Below, piece after piece: positions 10,626 to 23,100 of a stretch of 64,000 nucleotides of DNA. The translations under genes and the position numbers were made by a program. The DNA comes from Platanthera guangdongensis. Taxonomy: Eukaryota > Streptophyta > Magnoliopsida > Asparagales > Orchidaceae. Numbering within the stretch: position 1 is the first letter of the stretch; the number at the start of each line of letters is the position of its first letter. A model generated the notes under the pieces. It made no database searches and was not told the origin of the DNA. It was given only the letters and a program-made list of their open reading frames with translations. Where the stretch lies: contig CM077157.1 in NCBI GenBank assembly GCA_039583875.1, positions 73,470,346 through 73,534,345 on the forward strand, given 5' to 3'.

Positions 10626-12884
10626 TGTAACGCCCCGAAACTCAAAGGAGCAAAGGGGGACGCGTTTCTGGCTGAAGGCACACGGCCTGGGACACGGGCG
10701 TGTCCCAGGGCGTGTCAAGCGTGTGTCGACACTTAGCCGCGAAGTCGTCGAGTTATTCTCGACGATTCGTCGAGAATGGGCACACGGCCTGCGACACGGG
10801 CGTGTCGCAGGGCGTGTCGACCCGTGTCGACACTTAGCCGTGAAATCGTCGAGTTATTCTCGACGATTCGTCGAGAATGGGCACACGGCCCGCGACACGG
10901 GCGTGTCGTCGGGCGTGTCGAGACGAGCGTCTGAAATCGTCGAGATTCACTCGACGGTCGTAAAGGCACACGGCCTCGGACATCCAAGGCCGTGTCAGCG
11001 AGTCGTCATTCTCCCCTCGACGAAATACACGGCCTGGGGGCCCAGGCGTGTCAATGTAACACGGGCAAGGACACGGGCGTGTCCTAGAACCCGTGCAGTG
11101 CTCGGGTTGGAAACGGGGGAAAAATGTTGGGTACACGGCCGGCTACACGGCCGTGTCAGCTGGAACACGGGCGTGTCAGCTCGAACACGGGCGTGTTCGA
11201 TACCCGTGTGCGTGTTTAGAAGATTCGATTTTGACGGCGAATGCGGCACACGGCCCTGGACACGGGCGTGTGCCAAGCCGTGTTCGGCCCAGATTGGGCA
11301 TTTCAGCCCCGAATCAAAGCCGCTCGTTTTCTTAGGTTGAGATCCGACGGCTGGGGATGATTCCTGGGAGATATACACGGGTTTGACTTAGAAAAATCCA
11401 CACTTTTCATCACTTGATCTCTCTCCAAACCCTTGGAGAAAGAAGAGCCAAGGCTAGAGGAAGAGGAGCTAGATCCGCCATTGGAGGAGCTTCGGAGCTC
11501 CGAATCACAAGCCGACTCCGGATCCACGGAGGCAACGCAAGCGCGGTGATTTCTATCCGATTACATTTCGATGGCGCCAAAGAGGAACGCAAGGGTAACG
11601 ATCCTCACTTGTGAGCTTGATAGCTCTCTTTCTTAGCATAGGAAGCCCTCTCTCGCGAGTTTGCGAAGAGTTGGAGGCGTTCCTTCGGGTAGATATGTAA
11701 AGTCCCCGTTGTTTAGCGTCCGTATGCGAGAACGGACATAGGCATTTTGGTTGAAGCCTACCCGGACATGTAGTTCGGATCGGTGATGTTGCATTGCATA
11801 AGGCCGGAGAAGACTCCGTGCTATTTGGTGTTTTTCGGGTTTTCTACGCGGTAGATTGCAGCAGGGAGCCTTGGGGACTAACCCAAAGGTGCACCCGGAA
11901 AACTGGGCGGACACGAGGTCTTGCCAACTTGGTGGCCTGAGAGCCAACTTGAACATAACGGGGTTATGTGACTTGTGTTAGAATGGGACTCGGTGAAAGT
12001 TTGACCCGCGCATATGGCTTAAATTGCCGTTGCGATGTGAGCACGGGTTAGATGGAGCCGTACCCGCTTTATGTCGTTCGGGTTAGAGAGACCTAAAGGT
12101 ACATGGCACTCGCCGTTGGCATAAATGGGGGTCTTCGGTGGTCGATGGCTTAAATTGACGTGACCAATACCATGAAGACGAATTGCTCATAGGAATGGCC
12201 GTCTAAGTGGCGGTGGTGAGTCCGGAATGTTAATGGCTTCAATTGACGTAACATCGACCGGTTCACCGAGAATGTGCCCTGAGTGCACGGGACGTGTGGC
12301 CGTACGAGCCAACGTCTGTGATGAAATGGCTATGGTTATATGCTTTGCTCGCTTGTGCTAATGAAATGCAGGGAAGGAGCATCGCCGCCCCGAGTTGGGG
12401 GCGGGATCGTTATAATTTGGTCAGCATTGCTGACCGTTGCTTTGTTTGCCACCGTGCGGTGGTTTGTTTGCTTGCAGGTGCAGCTGGACCAAGCGGTCAA
12501 TAGCGGGCTAAAGCCCTTTTTGCGAAGCTGGCCCTCGAAGGCCCAAGTGGAAATGGTTTATGTTTTATTCATGTATGGCCGGCCTGCGAGCCGAGGTTTG
12601 TAAACCATGTAAAAGACAAGTGAAACATTTTGTAAGGCCTTAAGGCCGACTTTTGAGTATTTTGTAATAACATTCCTATTATCATGTTAGTGGACATTCA
12701 TGCTTATTGCTGGGTTCTTGTTTTGCAACTTTTATAAACTGCTTCCGCTAGAATGCTCTGTGTAGGACGTTGAGATTGGTTGGATGGTTTCCATAAGTAA
12801 CCACCCGGTCTGTCTGTGGTATATGGCGTCGGGCCCCGGCCGGACCTACTGCTATATGCTATGCGACGGATAGGGGGTGTTACA
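10626..12884 (+). mobile_element. solo LTR of a Tekay/Del-like chromovirus, 2259 bp
   Basis: Starts TGTAACGCCCC and ends GGGGGTGTTACA, flanked by CATCT at 10621-10625 and 12885-12889. Closely matches the LTR at 60525-62826, which is followed by a primer site and gag, so the family is known from this window. No internal region, so it arose by recombination between LTRs or an equivalent loss. The first 600 bases hold the GACACG-GG-CGTGTC and TCGTCGA-N7-TCGACGA units. The orientation is read from the match to the 60525 copy. Open frames inside are artefacts of the repeats. Confidence 0.9.
10680..11300. repeat. array of short inverted repeats in the solo LTR
   Basis: A block of about 110 bases (cacacggcctgcgacacggg onward) occurs near 10680, 10780 and 10880, each copy with GACACGGGCGTGTC-like and TCGTCGA...TCGACGA units. 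Further single units continue to about 11290. The matching array is at 60590-61240. Confidence 0.8.
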
Positions 12885-14380
12885 CATCTTCCGCAAAATG
12901 TTCTCAGTCCGCTCAATAACCTCATCCGGAGGCCGGCCTTACAAGGGTGTGATCTACTTTTACTGTAGAGGAATGAAGGTTGTGGGCCTTCCTAACAAGA
13001 TCCACAATTGGACCTCCAGGTTCTTAATCTTCGAAGGTGACCTAGGGTTCGTCCACACTTATCCGCAAGAGCGCGCAGACTCTGCTTTCAAGAGTGTCCC
13101 ACTGGACGCGATGGAGTCCGCCATCGTAAAATTCTTAGCTGATGCCAGGCTCGATATTGAGTACTACATTCCGCTGTTGACGAGCTTGGCGGACATTTCA
13201 GGCGAAGACAGTAAGCTTTTGCAAACTCAAGTTTGTATCCGCAGCGACATTTGTATTTAACTCTTCTGCTTTTGCAGCGACCTTGGCTGTACTCGCCAAC
13301 CTGCCACAAACGCCCAGCAGATTTACGCCTACACAAAGAGAAAGCAAAAAAGAGGTTGCAAGGAAGAGGAAAGAGGAGGGGGATCCCGCGGCGGACTACT
13401 CCTCTTCTGAAAGTTTTACAATGCAAGGCTTCAGCAACCGCCAGAAGGATCTTAGGGGGAACCCGATGATACACTGGCATAATAAAAACAAGCATGTCCG
13501 CTTGTCGACTTCGCTTCCTTCGTGGAAAAGCTCGAGAATAACTCGTCATGCTCATGTTGCAATTTCCGCACTCTATGGGAAGCGCAACTTGAGCGATTTG
13601 AAGAAATTTGTCGCTGCCGATCTCCCCATGCTGGCCTCCCAAGCTAGGACGAACAGTGTGGTGACGAACCACTTTGTCTGCTCCCTGGCCAGAGACCTGC
13701 TCAGGCAGAATGATCAGCTTCAAGAAGAAAAACGAGTGCTCAAAGAAAGAACTGTGCGGTTAGGAAAGAAGGTAGCCCAGCAGAAGGAAGAGCTTGGGGT
13801 GAGTTGTATTTACAGTGGTCTCTATTTGAAGTCCGCCGCGATCTGATATTTGTTACTTTGTTTTGCGTAGGTTGCCTACGATTTGAAGAATAACAACTTC
13901 CAGGCCGCCATGCTCCCGTTTGTGAAGGAAACCGTTGAGATCGCCATCGAGCGATTTGTCTGCGGCGGCTTCGCAAAGGAAGGAGTGGATGACGTTCCTT
14001 TCTTGGAGCTCTTCCTGGAGTTGAAAGAGCAGGTCGCAACAATGGAGTGGGCTGCAAAGGGTAAAGACGTCATCGTCGAGGAGGAAGAAGAAGGTGAAGA
14101 AGAAGCCGAAGAAGAAGAAGAAGTAGAAGAAGAAGAATGCGTCAAGGCAATGGCTGGCGACACTGGCTCAAGCCAGCAAGGCGGAGAATAGTCCGCCGAG
14201 TCCGTCACCTCTGCATCTTCCTCTGCTGGCAAGAGCTCGCGTAGCGAGTCCGCGACAAGAACTGGATCAGATGGCAGCAGTGGAAACGGCTCGGAGGGCT
14301 ATTCTCCGGAGATTGATGTCGAAGGCCTAAGCCCTACACCTCCTGCCAAAAAGAAACAGAAGACCGCTGAAGATGACTAA

Positions 14381-14811
14381 TGTATTTTTGCTTCTTTTTT
14401 TGCAAATGGAGCAGACTCAAGTTTGTAGTCCGCCGAATAGATTTAAGATGTAAATTTTTTGGTTAAATAGAAAAGGATATTCTGGCATCAGTGTGTCTCC
14501 TGCAATGTTCTTTATTTTTTGTATTGTCGTGATTAAGTTCGATCTCTCCATGTAGCAAAGATCATCCATACTGTATGAGTTTTTGACTTGCTAACTAGAA
14601 AATTTCATTTAATAATCTGACCACTATCCGCTATAAGAAGAATGAGAAGTTTAATCGGTTGATGAAAAGATCAGGCGGACTCTGACGAGTTCCAATAGCA
14701 GTCTGCGATTCTCTTTGTCAAATTTTTAAGCTTAATGACGATATAAGAATGGCGTCCTTATATTTACTTATCTCATTGTAAGCTGAAAAGACCAACCGGG
14801 AACCAATTCTG
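14381..14811. other. 3' flank of antisense gene B
   Basis: AT-rich non-coding sequence after the stop of gene B, probably its 3' untranslated region. It leads into the 137-bp array. No gene seen. Confidence 0.4.
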
Positions 14812-15675
14812 CAGACTGGGCGGATATAGTTTTACAGTTCGCACCTATTTTAATAGAAATAATCTATAGCTTGCGACCAAGCGGGCAGGTGCAGTCGGCA
14901 TTGCTTTTCTCACCGGGCCACAAGCTATACGATCAACCCAGGAAAATCGGCGGACTGCGCGGATATAGAAAATCAGTCTGCACTAAATAGAAGAAATGAT
15001 CTATAGCTTGCGACCAGGCGGGCAGGTGCGGTAGACATTGCTTTTCTCACCGGGCCACAAGCTATACGATCAACCCAGGAAAACCGGCGGACTGCGCGGA
15101 TATAGAAAATCAGTCCGCACTAAATAAAAGAAATGATCTATAGCTTGAGACCAAGTGGGCAGGTGCGGTCGGCATTGCTTTTCTCACCGGGCCACAAGCT
15201 ATACGATCAACCCAGGAAAACCGGCGGAGTGCGCGGATATAGAAAATCAGTCCGCACTAAATAGAAGAAATGATCTATAGCTTGCGACCAAGTGGGCAGG
15301 TGCGGTCGGCATTGCTTTTCTCACCGGGCCACAAGCTATACGATCAACCCAGGAAAACCGGCGGTCTGCGCGGCTATAGAAAATCAGTCCGCACTAAGTA
15401 GAATAAATGATCTATAGCTTGCGACCACGTGGGTAGCTGCGGTCGACATTGCTTTTCTCACTGGGCCACAAGCTATACGATCAAACCAGGAAAATCGGCA
15501 GACTGCGTGGATATAGAAAATCAGTCCGCACTAAATCGAAGAAATGATCTATAGCTTGCGACCAAGTGGGCAGGTGCGGTCGGCATTGCTTTTCTCACCG
15601 GGCCACAAGCTATACGATCAACCCAGGAAAACCGGCAGACCGCGTGGATATAGAAAATCAGCCCGCACTAAATAG
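14812..15675. repeat. tandem array, 137-bp unit, about 6.3 copies
   Basis: The word CTATAGCTTG recurs at 14864, 15001, 15138, 15275, 15412 and 15549, exactly 137 bases apart each time. Each unit contains TATAGCTTG...CAAGCTATA, a 9-base inverted repeat that could form a hairpin about 70 bases across, followed by GCGGACTGCGCGG and AGTCCGCAC. Units differ by a few substitutions. It lies in the non-coding part of the Tat element between integrase and antisense gene B. Confidence 0.95.
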
Positions 15676-16427
15676 ATCCCCTGTGAAGAGCAAGATGCAG
15701 ACTTGACAGAACGGTCCTCTGCCCTCTTGCCTAGAGTACAATCTAAGTTGATCTTTTTGGTAGTTGCGACTGGAGCGGTATAACTTTCCTCAAGATCAAC
15801 CAAACTGTGGGTCTCCTGCAGGGACTGCTTGAGGGTACCATGGAGTGTTCGAGGGTTACAAACTAAATGACCCGTGGGTAGGTGAGCCGGAGTGGCATAA
15901 ATTTCCTCATGCGATCATCGAAGTTGTAACGATATCCCTAAAGTGTTATGGTAGAATTTAACTCCCACCCTGTCCCTCTATAATGCAGAGGTGGGGTCCG
16001 GTACTAGCCGAGATCCGAAGTTCAGAATCCTACCTCGCTAGAGCCTGCAAGCTCCCACTACACGGTGCGAAATCTCGCCGCAACACGCTGTCTTCGTGGT
16101 GTTATGCTAATGACAACAGCTCTAGGGGAGGTTTTGCTGAACCCGGCGATGTCTCCTGGTATCAGGTAACCGTTATTGATGTTTGGGAGAGAAAGAGGAA
16201 ACATTAGGAAAAGTGTCAGTACGAATCCTTTGATTAATGAGAGGCTTTTTGCAAAGCTAGCATGAGAAAGAAAAGAGAGTTCAAGGACGGAACCGTTTTT
16301 GGAATCTTTCTCGCTTAGCATGCCAACTGTTATGCTTGAATAGATAAAACACTTGAAGAAACGTTAGTAAGCAGTTTTTACTCATAATGATTCTTGAAGA
16401 GGATACATAGAATATAAAAGAGAAGGT
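15676..16427. other. non-coding stretch between tandem array and integrase
   Basis: No convincing frame on either strand and no recognised motif. By position it is the region downstream of pol in the Tat element. Confidence 0.4.
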
Positions 16428-18471
16428 TCAGGAATAGAACCATTTGAGATCATCCCCGCTCCATGTATGTGGCATATCCTCTCCCTCGTATGTTTGCCAG
16501 TGATAAGCGCCGTTCTTTAACGCTTCTTTGACAATGAAGGGGCCGGCCCAGTTCGGATTAAGTTTTCCAACTGAGCCAGCTCTTGCAGCAGCGTCAACTT
16601 TCTTAAGAACTAGATCTCCCACTTGAAAGTGTTTGATCCTTACGTTCTGATCAAAATACCGGGCCATCCTACTTTTGACCTCTTCCCGCTATTTGCTGCT
16701 TTGTCTCTAATTTCCTCAATGTGTTCCAGGCTGAATTTCATCTCTTCATTGTTCAGCTCAAGCCAATCCTCAAAACCTTGCCTTGCAAGCAGAACTCTGG
16801 GTGATGGTACTTCAAACTCAACTGGAATGAGGGCTTCTGAGCCATGAGAAAGTTTAAACGGAGTTTCGCTAGTTGCGGATGAAGGTGTCGTTCTTAGGGA
16901 CCAGAGGACCGATGGAAGTTGATCAGCCCAGCTGCCTTTTAGATTCTGCACTTTCCTCTTAAGCAAATTAAGGACATGCTTATTGGCTGCTTCAACTTGG
17001 CCATTACTCCTGGGATGATGGACTGATGCAAACCGAAGTTCTGTTCCGATCTGCTTACAAAAATCAATCATCTCTGCGTTGTTGAACTGTGGCCCGTTGT
17101 CGGTGATTATAGCCATTGGTACTCCATGCCGGCAGACAATTTCTCCCCAAATGAAATTCCTGATGACCTGAGTTGTTGTCTTTGCCAATTCCATTGCTTC
17201 AATGCACTTGCTGAAGTAGTCAATCATTACTATTATGAAACACCGTTGTCCGCTTGCCATGGGAAAAGGACCAATGAGATCCATTCCCCAAACTGCGAAG
17301 GGCCAAGAAGTTGCAATCGATCTGAGTGACTGAGCAGCCTGGTGTTGAAGAGGAGCAAACTTCTGGCATTGAACACACTTTCTAGCATAAGCCCCAGAGT
17401 CTCTCTTCATGGTGGGCCAGAAATTTCCCTGCCATAGGATCCGTCTTTCCAAAGTTCTTGCTCCTGAGTGACTTCCACACTCACCTGAATGAACCTCTTG
17501 CAAAACAATGAGAGCTTCTTCTTCTGAAACACACCTGACCATGGTAGAGAGGAATGTCTTTCTGAAAAGGGTTCCTGCCACTAGGTAATAGTGAGCTGCT
17601 TTCATTCTAAACCTTTTCTTATCTTTGATTGAATGGTGAAAGTCCCCTGTTGACAGATAAAGAATGAATGGGTCCATCCAGGAGGGACGTTGATCAACCT
17701 GCATCAACTCTCCTTCCTCCACTGCTGGGCGGAAGAGTTCGGAAGTTGTTCCTCCTGAGAGCAGTCCATACTTGGCAAGAACATCTGCCTCCTCATTTTC
17801 TGTTCTAGAGATGTGCTCAATGGTAAAGCACTTGAATTTGCCGACTTCTACTTTCACAAGAGCAAGATATTTCTTCAAGATCGGCTCCGTTGTCTCAAAG
17901 TTACCAAGGACTTGTGACACCATCACCAGAGAATCAATCTTGATATGAACATGGTCAATTCCGAGTTCTCTTGCAAATCTCAAGCTTGCTAGCAAAGCTT
18001 CATACTCGGCTTGGTTGTTGGTTAATGGAAAATAGAACTTGATGGCCTGCTCCAGTTTGATGCCGTTTGGGTTAATCAGAACCACTCCTGCTCTAGAAGA
18101 ATTTCTGCCTGAGGCACCATCAACATAGATGGTCCAAGCCAAAGGAGATCTTTCTACTTGATCTGAACTGGACTCTGTTGTGTCAATCAAGAAGTCTGCT
18201 AGAACTTGATCTTTGATGGCTGACTTGGCCACATAAGAGATTTCAAATTCACTCAATTCTATTGCCCATTTGGATAATCTTCCAGAATGCTCTGGTTTCG
18301 CCAACACACCTTTCAAAGGTTGATTAATAACAATTTGAATTGAGTGCGCTTGGAAATACTGACAGAGCCTGCGAGCTGACATGACTAGTGCCAAGGCTAA
18401 CTTCTCCAGAATTAGATACCGTGTCTCTGCACTTTTCAGAATATGGCTGACATAATAAATCAGGAATTGTT
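16428..18471 (-). pseudogene. pol: Tat pol, 3' part: RNase H end, archaeal-type RNase H, integrase
   Basis: A 584-codon frame (16640-18394), with upstream codons joining at the copia insertion site, carries in order: the end of the first RNase H with its connection region (residues 1-70, LADFLID); an archaeal-type RNase H (about 85-215, IYVDGASG, then NNQAEYEALL, then NEEADVLAK); the integrase HHCC region (VHSGECGSH, then CVQCQKF); and the integrase core with Asp in GMDLIGP, Asp in TDNGPQF and Glu in NGQVEAANK at D-35-E spacing. Near 16660 the frame shifts and continues in 16428-16667 with the integrase C-terminal part (VGDLVLKK, GPFIV). Two RNase H domains identify the Tat lineage. The catalytic residues are intact. 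Confidence 0.9.
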
Positions 18472-19992
18472 TGAAAGTGCAGCTAGATCTGATATACTCT
18501 AGAGGGGGGTGAATAGAGTATATGGTGCTTTAAAACTTTTTACAACAATTGTTATAATCTGAGTGAGCAGGGAAGCAGTAATAAATCTAATCACAGAACT
18601 AAACTAATCAAAAGCTAATCACAGAATAATCACAGCCAAAAACAAAAATAAAGATAAGCAAAACCAGATGACACAAGAAAATATAGTGGTTCCCCTAAAC
18701 TTGGGCACATCCACTCTTCTACCACCATAGCTAGGAATCCACTGCAGGATGAGTTGATCAGGTGTCCTGGGCACCAATGAGCTTTTGATAAGGTGCTCAA
18801 AAACCAAATCAGATTTTTTGATCAGGTGTCTTGCCACCAATGAGCTTTTGACAAGGTGCTCAAAAACCAAACTCAAACTTTTGAAGGGAGTTTGATAAAC
18901 CCTTTACAGAGATGGGGGTGAGAGAGTGATGGAAGTCTTCTCTTTCTCAAACAGCTAAGAAGACTATGTGGATTGATGGTGTCAAAGCTCCCCCTGAGTC
19001 CTTGAGATCTTCAAGAAAAGAAGCTTTGCTGTAGGGTGATAGACCTTCAAAAGTTGAGCTCCAGCAAAAGATGATTTCAGCAATAACTGAAATGTTGGAT
19101 GTCTGGAGTCTTGAAATATGTTGGCCTTGAACACTTGAGACAAGAGAGATCTGAGGAAGTTTGATCTCCTTGGATGTGTGTTCTTCAGAATTCTTTGAGA
19201 CAGAATATTTTTGTTCTTGTTCTGAAGATTACTGATGTCTGTCTGTGTGTGTCTGTGTATATGTCTGAGAGATTTTAAAAATTCTTCTCTTTTATTCTCT
19301 GATACTGAATGAAAAAACATTCTCTATCAAGAATAGCCGTTGGCCTGCATTAATTGCATCCTTAATTGCAAAATGTCTTCTGGAGGAAAGTCCACAGAAA
19401 TATTCCTTGAAAATCCCTTGAAACTTGGTCCAGAGATAAATGAAAACGGCTAGGAAATCTTCTGAATTAATTGTAGAATAACTCCTTAACTGATTTGAAT
19501 TTGAATCTAGAAACATCCTTGAAGTTATCTGAAAACGTCGAACTGAGCTCTGCTATCGTTGAACTGAGCTCAGCGATATGAATATATACAGCAGCAGAAC
19601 ATCGTCGATCTGAGCTCAAGGATCGTTGAACTGAGCTCAGAGATAGAGATCCAAAGCTGAGTCAAGATCGTCGAACTGAGCTCACCGATCGTCGAATGGA
19701 GTTCGACGATATGAAGAAGTTGAGCTCAGCGATCGTCGAATGGAGTTCGACGATCTGTCGAAGTTGAGCTAGACGATCGTCGATCGGAGTTCGACGAATC
19801 GTCGTGCTGAGCTCGACGATATGACTTGGTCTCAAACTGAAAAAGTCTTGGTCTTGAGGGAAGCTTCCAAACTTAGACTTCTAACCCTTAGACTCAATTC
19901 TAATTGACCTTTTGAGCTATACAGGAGGTCAAACATTTGTTTCCTAGAGACATAGTGATCCTGACCCAAATTAGTAATAGGGTGTTCCAACA
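18472..19992 (-). repeat. SIRE1 3' LTR, 1521 bp
   Basis: Plus-strand reading TGAAAGTGC...GTTCCAACA. Compared with the 5' LTR it has about 20 extra bases from one more hairpin-motif unit near 19540. The array of TCGTCGA/TCGACGA units is at about 19530-19830. Confidence 0.92.
19530..19830. repeat. array of TCGTCGA-N7-TCGACGA units in the SIRE1 3' LTR
   Basis: More than ten partial or complete units in 300 bases, for example TCGTCGA-ATGGAGT-TCGACGA, mixed with GAGCTC words. The matching array in the 5' LTR is at 30030-30300. Confidence 0.85.
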
Positions 19993-20008
19993 ATCTCCCC
20001 CTATTTTT
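19993..20008 (-). other. SIRE1 polypurine tract
   Basis: The minus strand reads AAATAGGGGGAGATTG immediately before the 3' LTR start TTGGAACACC, the usual plus-strand primer of SIRE-type elements. Confidence 0.8.
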
Positions 20009-20156
20009 GTTAGGATTACTATTTACAGACTTTGGAAAAATTTAGATAACATACAAGCAGCAATACAGAAAAACAAAAAGAAAAGCTGGACAGCAGAACC
20101 ACAGAGATATATATATCATCCCAGATAATAATTAGAGAGATTGTCACCTTACATTG

Positions 20157-23100
20157 TCATTTCCTTTCCTTGCCCTTAACAAGTTTGATTTCTCTGTTGG
20201 GATTGAGGGCTTCCTTCTTTGATCTAGTATCATCTGCTGCACCTAAAGTGGTTTGCTGTTTAGGCCTGGGAACTACAGCTTCAGGATGCAGTTCCATGTA
20301 CCTGTCAGAATCAAAAAATTTGCTTGATGCATATCTTTCTAGCTCTTTCTTTCTCTGTTCAGACATTATAGAGATGTTAGAGGAATCTCTTCCTTGCTCT
20401 TTAGCCTTTTTGATCTGATCCAGTCCAGCAAGTTATTTCATTCTTGCAGTCCAAGCAGCTGGATTGTTCTCAGGGTCTTCAAAAGGTACTGGTGGCTCAT
20501 ATCTGTTAGAAGGATTGTCCTGAGGAGGCCTGGATGACACAGTTTCCTTTAATTTATAGGGAAAAGGACCAGAGGTGGTATCAGATGAAATTTGTCCTTC
20601 CCTGGAGTATGGATGTTGCCTTGAGTATCCTTTGGAGTAGACCTGGAGATCTCTTTGATTGCCTCTGTATCCTCCTCTCCTGGATTGAGAACCCCTGGAT
20701 TGGCTTCCCCTATTATAGGATCTAGTATGTGGCTGATAGGGAGCTTGACTTCTAGCAGGGGGTTGAGCAGCTGAACTTCCACCTGCACCTGCATCAGTAG
20801 GAGGTGGTGGAGGAGGATGAGAGTGTTGGAATTGTGAAGAACCCTTTTCATATTTCCTTTTCTTTTTCATTGCTTTCAGTTGATTCTTAGAGTACTGCAT
20901 CCAGTGCTCAGTGATAGGGCAATCATGAAGAATATAGTATGGTATATCATTGTTATCTTTGACCTTGGCAGGAGGTACTCTCTTCATGGCTTTGCTCCTT
21001 GCCTTTCTTTTCCTGGCAATGGTAGCAGAAGAATCATCAGAGTCTGTTCTGAACTCATCACTTTCAGAACTCTGATCATCATAAAGGGCATCAATTTTCT
21101 TCATCAAATCTTTCTTGAGCTGTATAGAGGCAGATGAGGCAGCAGAGGGTGTAGCAGCAGAGGTTGAAGCAGTAACAGTAGTGACAACAGCAGATACAGA
21201 AGTTGTTGTAGTTGAAGTAAAAACAGTAACAACAGCAGCAGCAACAGGTTCTGGAGAAGTGACAACAGCAGCAGCAACTGTTTCACTAACATCAACATCA
21301 ACAGTAGAAATATCATCAGAAAATGCAGAAGGCTCAAACTCAGGTGCCTCTATCATAAGGATCTCCTTAGAAATTGGTTCATCAGCAGTAACAGAAATAT
21401 CAGCAGCAGTATCAAAATTTTCAGCAGCAGTAGGGGCAGCAACATCAGAAACAACAGCAATACTTTCAGCAGAAGAAGCAGCAGCATATACTGAGTGGAC
21501 AAATGAGGTGATGATGCTGGGGTCACAGCAAGAGAATGGCACAAGGGCCTTGGACAGATCCTCTGGGGGCTGGACAGCAATTATCTCTGGCAGACATCTG
21601 AAATATAACAGATCAAATTCTGAGAGCAAAGACCTGAGGTCTAGTGAAAAGACTGCAGCAGGAGGAATGTGATCTTGAGACACAGTAGTAGGAGCAGCAG
21701 TAACAGGAGCTGAAGAAACAGCAATAGCAGCAGCAACAGGTAGACTCACTTCATAAGGCATCTCCCCATGCCTAGATTCAGACAAGGTTGGATCAAGGCA
21801 TACTACTGAAGGGGCTATCTGAGGGAAGAGAGAGGAGAGCCTGGCAGAAAGGGCTGCCACTGACAGGAGTAATGGAGCCAAGGAGGTCTCCAAAAGAAGA
21901 GATAGCCTGGGGGCTAGCAATTCATACAGCCTGTCAGCAAGGGCTGGAATATCTACTTGCTCAGTAGGGACTGGAGCAGAGGTAGAGGATGGAGGAGCAG
22001 CTGTTGGTGATGGTAGTGGAGAGCTGGAGTAGTGGGGCAGGGATGGTTGAGGTGTGGGTAAAGTGGATATGGAGGACAGTGGGATGGAGATAGATGGGGT
22101 GAAGGTGAGTTGGTCAATGATCTCTTGTAGAAGATCTTGATAGGATGTTGAGGGTAAGGGTAGCTCAGGAGGAGAGGATGGTGAATCATCCTTAAAGGAA
22201 TCATTAATGAGGGTGAAGGAAGGAATGGAGGGTGATGAAGTGATATCTAGTTGAGGGTAGGAGAATAATGGATGGAATTGGTCTTCTGTGGTTGGAGGAG
22301 TGGGGATTGGAGATGGTGTGGATGTTGGAGAGGGGCTGGATATGATGACGGTGGATGGAGTTGGAATGGTAGATGGTATGGGAAGAGATGGAATTGGAGG
22401 AGGAGGAGGAGAGGCATCAGCAGGCAGGTCATCTGCAGGGGCAGAGACCTGTGGAGAAGTGACTCTGAGAGTCCTGGTGCCTGAAGGAGTGCTGGAGGAG
22501 GGCCTGCTGGGCTTGATGATTTGTCTATCCCATTTACCAAACAGGGCACAAGACAGTCTCTTGGATGCATTGATGTGGATTCCAGAAGAGACCAGCAGTG
22601 CAGGACACCTATGCTGTAGAAACACCCCTATGATTCTTCCAAAGTTTACAAAACTTTTGTTTATCTTCTTCTTAATGAGGTCAAAGAATACCTCTCCCCA
22701 ATTCAAATTCTTCCTATCTACTAGCGCTCCCATTAGGCAGAGCTGATACCTTGAGATTGTATCATGAGCAGAGTGCTTAGCCAGTAGCACTTTCCCAACT
22801 ACATCAGCCAGGAATCTGTATTCCACAGAAAGGTTCTTTTTCAATAGCTTGCTAGGGTTAGCCTCTGAATGACCCATTCTGGCAAGCAAGTCAGTATACT
22901 CTTCTCTATACAAGTCAGCAGTATCTCCACCAGTTCTTAACTCAAAAACCTCTGTTAAAATTGCTGGGGTTAAGGGTACCTGAGTGCCAGATATTGATCC
23001 AACAATGGTGTTGTTGTCTTGATTGTGGGCAGTGTAGACCCATTCCTTAATCTCATCAGATGCAAGATTAATCCTCGTGGTCATGATTGCAGTCAGGTTC

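Larger units (their letters stand above)
10271..14380 (+). pseudogene. antisense gene B of the Tat element, putative gypsy-type transposon (Transposase_28-like) protein
   Basis: Exons inferred: 10271-10625 with 12885-13210 (split by the solo LTR; the frame is in phase across one copy of CATCT), 13278-13798 and 13871-14380. Introns at 13211-13277 and 13799-13870 have GT...AG ends and keep the frame. The N-terminal 200 or so residues (MVPGQLAPN, later GVIYFYCRGMKVVG and NWTSRFLIFEGD) resemble the Transposase_28 family that occurs in Tat-element antisense ORFs. Then come a basic stretch, a coiled coil (LLRQNDQLQEEKRVLKE), an acidic EEEEEGEEE run and a C-terminal PPAKKKQK that may be a nuclear signal. 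A TAG at 14189 interrupts the last exon. Its role in the element is unknown. Confidence 0.7.

Noticed and set aside
10723..11378. ORFs of up to 205 codons on both strands, rich in Arg, His and Thr (also 60637-61357)
   Set aside because: Translations of the GACACG/TCGTCGA repeats in the Tekay-like LTRs, open in many frames at once.
14812..15675. CRISPR-like regular repeats
   Set aside because: The whole 137-base unit repeats head to tail with no unique spacers, in plant DNA.
15618..16321. ORFs of 60-90 codons after the tandem array
   Set aside because: No motif and no consistent frame; one overlaps the array itself.
21104..21672. Plus-strand 185-codon ORF rich in Ala, Thr, Val
   Set aside because: Shadow of the Ala/Val/Thr-rich part of the SIRE1 extra ORF.
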